64,000 nt of DNA from Rhizophagus irregularis (Eukaryota; Glomeromycota; Glomeromycetes; Glomerales; Glomeraceae): positions 2,604,001 through 2,668,000 of the forward strand of contig NC_089452.1 of NCBI RefSeq assembly GCF_026210795.1, given 5' to 3'. The position numbers and the translations under genes were made by a program. Below the pieces are notes generated by a model, which had not been told where the DNA came from, searched no databases, and saw only the letters and a program-made list of their open reading frames with translations. The first letter of the stretch is position 1. Every line of letters starts with the position of its first letter. Below, piece by piece: positions 59,210-64,000 of this stretch.

Positions 59210-62200
59210 TTAATAATCCTCAATCATACAATCAAGACCCTGAGACTCTTCTTGAACTAAGATTTCAGTAAGTTTGCGACTTGTATAATATGCTTGTGGA
59301 TGAGATTGCATAATAACTTGTTCTTGTAATAAAGCTTTGTCTGCCTCTACAAATTCAAACATATCATTTTTTAATTGATTATCAGTAATAGGTACTTCAT
59401 ATTTATAATTTCCATTCCTGTTTATTTCATAATATTTATTAATACATCTAATCCATTCAGATACAATATTTTCAAGCATTATTATGGTTGGTCTATTGGA
59501 AGGATTTAAATCCCAACATTTTTCTATCAAATTTATATAACATTTTGGAGTACTTTTCATGATTTTAGGACGTTTTCCTTCATAAACACTCAAGATAAAA
59601 TGATGGTCATGTGCTTCATGGTTAAATGGAGGAATGCCTGATGTAAATTCCCACATTATCATCGAAAAGCTATAAATATCACTTGCTGGAGTATAGGGTT
59701 TTTTTCTTAATATTTCAGGCGCCATGTAAGGTAAAACTCCATAAATTTCATTAACTTTATTATCAGAATCTTGCAAATCACTTATGGGTTTGCACAATCC
59801 TAAATCAATAATAAATGACTCATAATTATCAGATATTAAAATATTACCATCATGAAAATCACCATGAGTTAAATTTGATTCATGGATTACTTTAAGTCCT
59901 AATATTATTTTTTTCAATAATTGTAACTTTTCTTGCCACTTGAATTTAATTATATCAGATAAACATTTTCTCAAACTTCCTTTTTTCGCATAACTCATTA
60001 CTATTATATAATTTAAATTATTTGGATCTTGAGTAATTCCAAAAAATTGAATAAATTTCGAAAATGACTTTTTCTGACAATTATAATGATATTTCCACTA
60101 TGTAAATAACAAAAAAATATTAAACTTCTGCAGAAGGAAATAAAATTTGCTATTAAATATAAATACTATACCTCATCTAGAAATTCACTATTTAAACTTG
60201 ATGAATTATTAAGTTTTTTAAGAATAACCTCATAACATGTTTGTCTATTCCATTGTTGTTTGTCAAAATTCCAACTAAAAATAGGCCCGTCTGACCAGAT
60301 AGCTTTATGAATTTCACTAAATCCTCCTTTAGTATAATAATCAATACTTGTTAAATTATTGTAAGGTATCCACTCTAAAATTTCATAACTATTTTTAGCA
60401 TTTATTTGTGCTTCCTGAATAAATTTATCAATAAATTTATTTTTACTAGTCCACTTTGAAAAATCTTGTTGAAATCGCTTAGTATTACATTGTTGGCACC
60501 AATGGTAATCAGTGTTTGGTAGATTGCATTCATTACAAAATACAACTTCAATTTTAGAAATTTTTTTGTTATTTTCTACTATTATTTGATGCCAATAAAA
60601 GGCCCTTTCTAAATTCTTTTCTGTTCCTTCTCCATATCTATAACATGCAACTAAATTAATTATTGCAAAAATATGACCTTTTTTTGCTGCTTTTTGAAAC
60701 CAATGAAAGGCTTTTTCTAAATTCTTTTCTGTTACTACTCCATTCCTATAATGTACAGCTAGATTAAACATTGCATCAATATGATCTTTTTCTGCTGCTT
60801 TTTGATACCAATGAAAAGCTTTTTCTAAATTCTTTTCTGTTCCTTCTCCATAATAATATCTATTGGCTAGATTAAACATTGCAATAATATGATCTTTTTC
60901 TGCTGCTTTTTGATACCAATAAAAGGCCTTTCCTAAATTCTTTTCTGTTCCTTCTCCATTATAATATCCATTGGCTAAACTATTCATTGCATCTTCATCA
61001 CCATTTTCTGCTGCTTTTTGATACCAATGAAAGGCTTTTTCTAAATTCTTTTCTGTTCCTTCTCCATTTTCACAACATATGGCTAAACTATTCATTGCAT
61101 CTTCATCACCATTTTCTGCTGCTTTTTGATACCAATGAAAGGCTTTTTCTAAATTCTTTTCTGTTCTTTCTCCATTATAATACATATTGGCTAAATTAGA
61201 CATTGCATCTTCATCACCATTTTCTGCTGCTTTTTGATACCAATGAAAGGCTTTTTCTAAATTCTTTTCTATTCCTTCTCCATTTTCATAACATATGGCT
61301 AAACTATTCATTGCATCTTCATCACCATTTTCTGCTGCTTTTTGATACCAATGAAAGGCTTTTTCTAAATTCTTTTCTGTTCCTTCTCCATTATAATACA
61401 TATTGGCTAAATTAGACATTGCATCTTCATCACCATTTTCTGCTGCTTTTTGATACCAATGAAAGGCTTTTTCTAAATTCTTTTCTATTCCTTCTCCATT
61501 TTCATAACATATGGCTAAACTATTCATTGCATCTTCATCACCATTTTCTGCTGCTTTTTGATACCAATGAAAGGCTTTTTCTAAATTCTTTTCTATTCCT
61601 TCTCCATTTTCATAACATATGGCTAAACTATTCATTGCATCTTCATCACCATTTTCTGCTGCTTTTTGATACCAATGAAAGGCTTTTTCTAAATTCTTTT
61701 CTGTTCCTTCTCCATTTTCATAACATATAGCTAAACTATTCATTGCATCTTCATCACCATTTTCTGCTGCTTTTTGATACCAATGAAAGGCTTTTTCTAA
61801 ATTCTTTTCTGTTCCTTCTCCATTTTTATAACATATGGCTAAACTATTCATTGCATCTTCATCACCATTTTCTGCTGCTTTTTGATACCAATGAAAGGCT
61901 TTTTCTAAATTCTTTTCTGTTCCTTCTCCAATATAGTATCTAGTGGCTAGATTAAACATTGCATTAATATGATCTTTTTCTGCTGCTTTTTGACACCAAT
62001 GAAAGGCTTTTTCTAAATTCTTTTCTGTTCCTATTCCATATCCATAATATACACCTAGGTTATTCATTGCATCAATATGATCTTTTTCTGCTGCTTTTTG
62101 ATACCAATGAAAGGCTTTTTCTAAATTCTTTTCTGTTCCTTCTTCATTATAATATCTATTGGCTAGATTAAACATTGCATCAATATGATCTTTTTCTGCT

Positions 62201-62445
62201 GCTTTTTGATACCAATGAAATGCTTTTTCTAAATTCTTTTCTGTTCCTTCTTCATTCTTATAACAGTTGGCCAAGTTAAACATTGCTTCTTTATCACCAT
62301 TTTCTGCTAATTTTTCTAAAGAATTAATACATTCTTTACACCATAATTCTTCAGTAAAAGGTATATTACAATATGAACAATTTTTGGTGTCTATTGTAAC
62401 AGTATCTTCATCTGAGATATTTAATTTATTAAATTCTGTTTCCAT
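59210..62445 (-). CDS. Zinc-ribbon, 16 Sel1 repeats, zinc-ribbon, protein kinase; two exons
   Basis: Exon 1 (62445-60172) and exon 2 (60097-59210) join in phase 0 over a 74-bp intron (GTATAG..ACATAG) to about 1053 residues. Residues 23-39 hold CxxC..CxxC (CSYC..CKEC). Sixteen 36-residue Sel1 units follow (consensus EKNLEKAFHWYQKAAENGDEDAM). A second CxxC pair (CNEC..CQQC, about residues 640-660) precedes FSKWTSKNKFIDKFIQEA and WIPYNN. The kinase has a glycine loop KGGFSEIHKA (third Gly replaced by Glu or Ile), VILKK, a catalytic loop HGDFHDGNIL (HRD reads HGD), DLG in place of DFG, MAPE, SDIYSFSMIMWE and NRPT. The changes HGD and DLG occur in active relatives of this family, so activity is likely but not certain. 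The Sel1 solenoid probably docks partners that feed the kinase. A paralogue of the gene at 1-2836. Confidence 0.93.
60580..62300 (-). repeat. 108-bp coding tandem repeat with 216-bp higher-order period
   Basis: The Sel1 units are 108 bp at the DNA level and very similar. Between about 60990 and 61640 units alternate between SNLANMYYN and NSLAICYEN types, making 216-bp blocks that recur at 60987, 61203 and 61419, so recent duplication copied pairs of units. The antisense strand is open across the same blocks, which is a shadow of the repeat. Confidence 0.85.
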
Positions 62446-64000
62446 TTGTTATTTAGAAATTTGTTTTTACTGAAAAAAAAAAAATTATTTTTTTCTAGAC
62501 AAATTTTTTTAACAAAAAATTTTTTTCTTGTTAACTGTCAATGAAGCTTCTAAAAAGAAATATTCTAACCAAAAGTAGAAATTACAACAAAAAAATTTTT
62601 CGGTCCGTATTATTCCCGATGCACTGATCTGCATTGAGAAATTCCAACCATAAGTAGTTAGTTTAAAGCGGAGTAGGTTTGGCCAGCATTACGGCATTAA
62701 GAAATTACGCTTGTGACAATAAGGGGCATGACAAATAGGTTTTCACTAACTGAAAAAATTCTGTACCGAAATGCTTACTAAAAAAAAGAAAAGTGGGTGA
62801 TTTATAATCACGTAGTTCTGTCCGTTGTAAATGTCATGTTCAATAAAAGAAAATAACAAAATTAAACTTGTTTATTTTCTCACATTAAGATTATAAGAAA
62901 GCATTTTATCAGCATTTTTCTCCAAAAAAATTAGTGGACAAATAGTCCTATTTTTACTAACAAATAAGATAGGATTATGAGCAATTGAGCATGTCCTTGT
63001 TCAACATTATAACTTTGATAATGTAAACAATCATGATGCAGATCAACGCATCAGAAAAATACAGTCCGAAAATTAATAATCCAGAATTTCTCCCTATAAA
63101 TAAAGTCAATCCGTGTTTTATATTCCATCATTTTTCCATAAAAGGCTCATATTTTTGGAATTAATAACCTTATATATATCACGGAATTTATCGAATTATT
63201 TACATTTTCCGTGAATGGATCCGTAAAAGGCTCATTTTTACAGAGTTTTTACAGAAATAACGGGTAATATTTTTTATAAGGCCTAATTTTAGTTAAAACA
63301 TGAAGGTATATTCTATTTTAAAATTTTATTTTTTTAGTAACTCATACAATTTTCCTTCCCTTCCTTCCATCCACTTACGTCATAATTCCTTTTTGAATAA
63401 AATTTCCCCTGCTCATTATTTCCTTTATATTTGTATCCTTTTTTTGCAAAAACAATTTTTTAATTTATTTGTAATACGTTCACTCTATTTACAGAGAATC
63501 ATAATAAGCGACAGACTTCAACGGTTTCTGTTACCTAGTATAGTTTGTGACTTCTAATTAATTGTTAAAATAGTATGTGCTAACGTTAAATTGAATGTTT
63601 TGACAGATTATTTTCTATATAGCTTATCTCTTGCTACTTATATTTACTATATGTTAAAACATAAACTGTTCATTATATTTGATTTCTTTCAGTTTATTTT
63701 ATATGTTTAGTTTCTTAATAATATATGTTTGATAAACTATGCATGTTAGAATTATGTTTACCTAATCATATGTTATTGGCAAAAAGGTTCCTTGACGTTA
63801 CAAAAATTTAAAATTGGTCAAAAACAATCATTTCACATAATTTTAAAATCGAGTCAATAAAATTTTTTTTTCTTTGCAATCCAAATTAATTCAATCGAGA
63901 AAATTTAAAATACTGTTTCAAATTTCCAAAATCCTAACCAATTTTTTGTCTGTAATTAGACGTAAGATGATTTTAGCAATTATAATTTTAGTTGGCTATA
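62446..64000. other. Upstream region of the Sel1-kinase gene and intergenic
   Basis: A T/A-rich leader lies immediately before the ATG. 62735-62830 (GACAAATAGG.., AATCACGTAG) is a diverged copy of 57715-57820. An 85-codon frame at 63300-63557 is T-rich and unsupported. Confidence 0.4.

Noticed and set aside
60987-61943. Plus-strand frames of repeated MHLHHHFLLLFDTNERL across the Sel1 array
   Set aside because: They are exact antisense shadows of the 108-bp Sel1 coding repeat; no start context or splice logic of their own.
1-64000. tRNA or rRNA genes
   Set aside because: I looked for B-box-like GGTTCGAATCC strings and rRNA-like GC-rich conserved blocks on both strands and saw none convincing; a covariance-model scan would be decisive.

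Overview
The window is AT-rich (estimated well over 70% A+T), eukaryotic, and split by short GT...AG introns of about 65-120 bp. Its gene content is tandem Sel1-repeat/protein-kinase fusions, single-exon F-box proteins, a class 3 lipase, lineage-type hypothetical families and dense, nested DNA transposons. That combination is what I would expect from an arbuscular mycorrhizal fungus of the Rhizophagus irregularis type. The assignment rests on recognised protein families and is not a database match.

Layout. 1-2836 (minus): the 5' side of a Sel1-type protein kinase. Its kinase exon is preceded by a 2.55-kb array of about 25 intron-sized units separated by 3-nt potential microexons and one 1-nt one. 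3423-11750: Mutator-like, hAT-like and mariner-like MITEs, partly nested, and a shattered copy of a multi-copy family interrupted by three transposons. 13372-15410: class 3 lipase. 16111-16799: proline-rich secreted, probably GPI-anchored protein. 18642-18753: foldback. 18970-20085: multi-pass membrane protein. 20889-22171: hAT-like element with a nested Harbinger-like MITE. 22889-24265: F-box protein. 25516-26302: mariner relic. 27685-27850: perfect 73-bp inverted repeat. 30735-33463: kinase with a C-terminal Sel1 array (five exons). 34060-36590: Helitron-type helicase and LINE-like remnants. 36729-38170 and 42422-43805: F-box pseudogenes. 44270-44705: small three-exon gene. 45573-47009: intact F-box gene. 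48228-49228 and 54096-54751: two solo LTRs. 49493-52221: a TIR element that carries its own CT-rich leader and a chain of mini-exons. 57046-59074: hAT-like element. 59210-62445: zinc-ribbon/Sel1/zinc-ribbon/kinase gene.

The cellular genes belong to families expanded in this lineage: signalling (kinase plus Sel1), ubiquitin-ligase adaptors (F-box), lipid metabolism and the cell surface. No operon-like logic exists. The main structural theme is expansion of repeated units: Sel1 repeats, intron/microexon units and transposon arms.

The strongest unusual signals are the two independent microexon arrays. The first is in phase with a kinase gene, and no subset of its 3-nt units can create a stop codon at their mutual junctions. 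The second lies inside a TIR transposon, and several of its introns place the likely branch site in or beside the loop of a short hairpin whose stem varies in a compensatory way.
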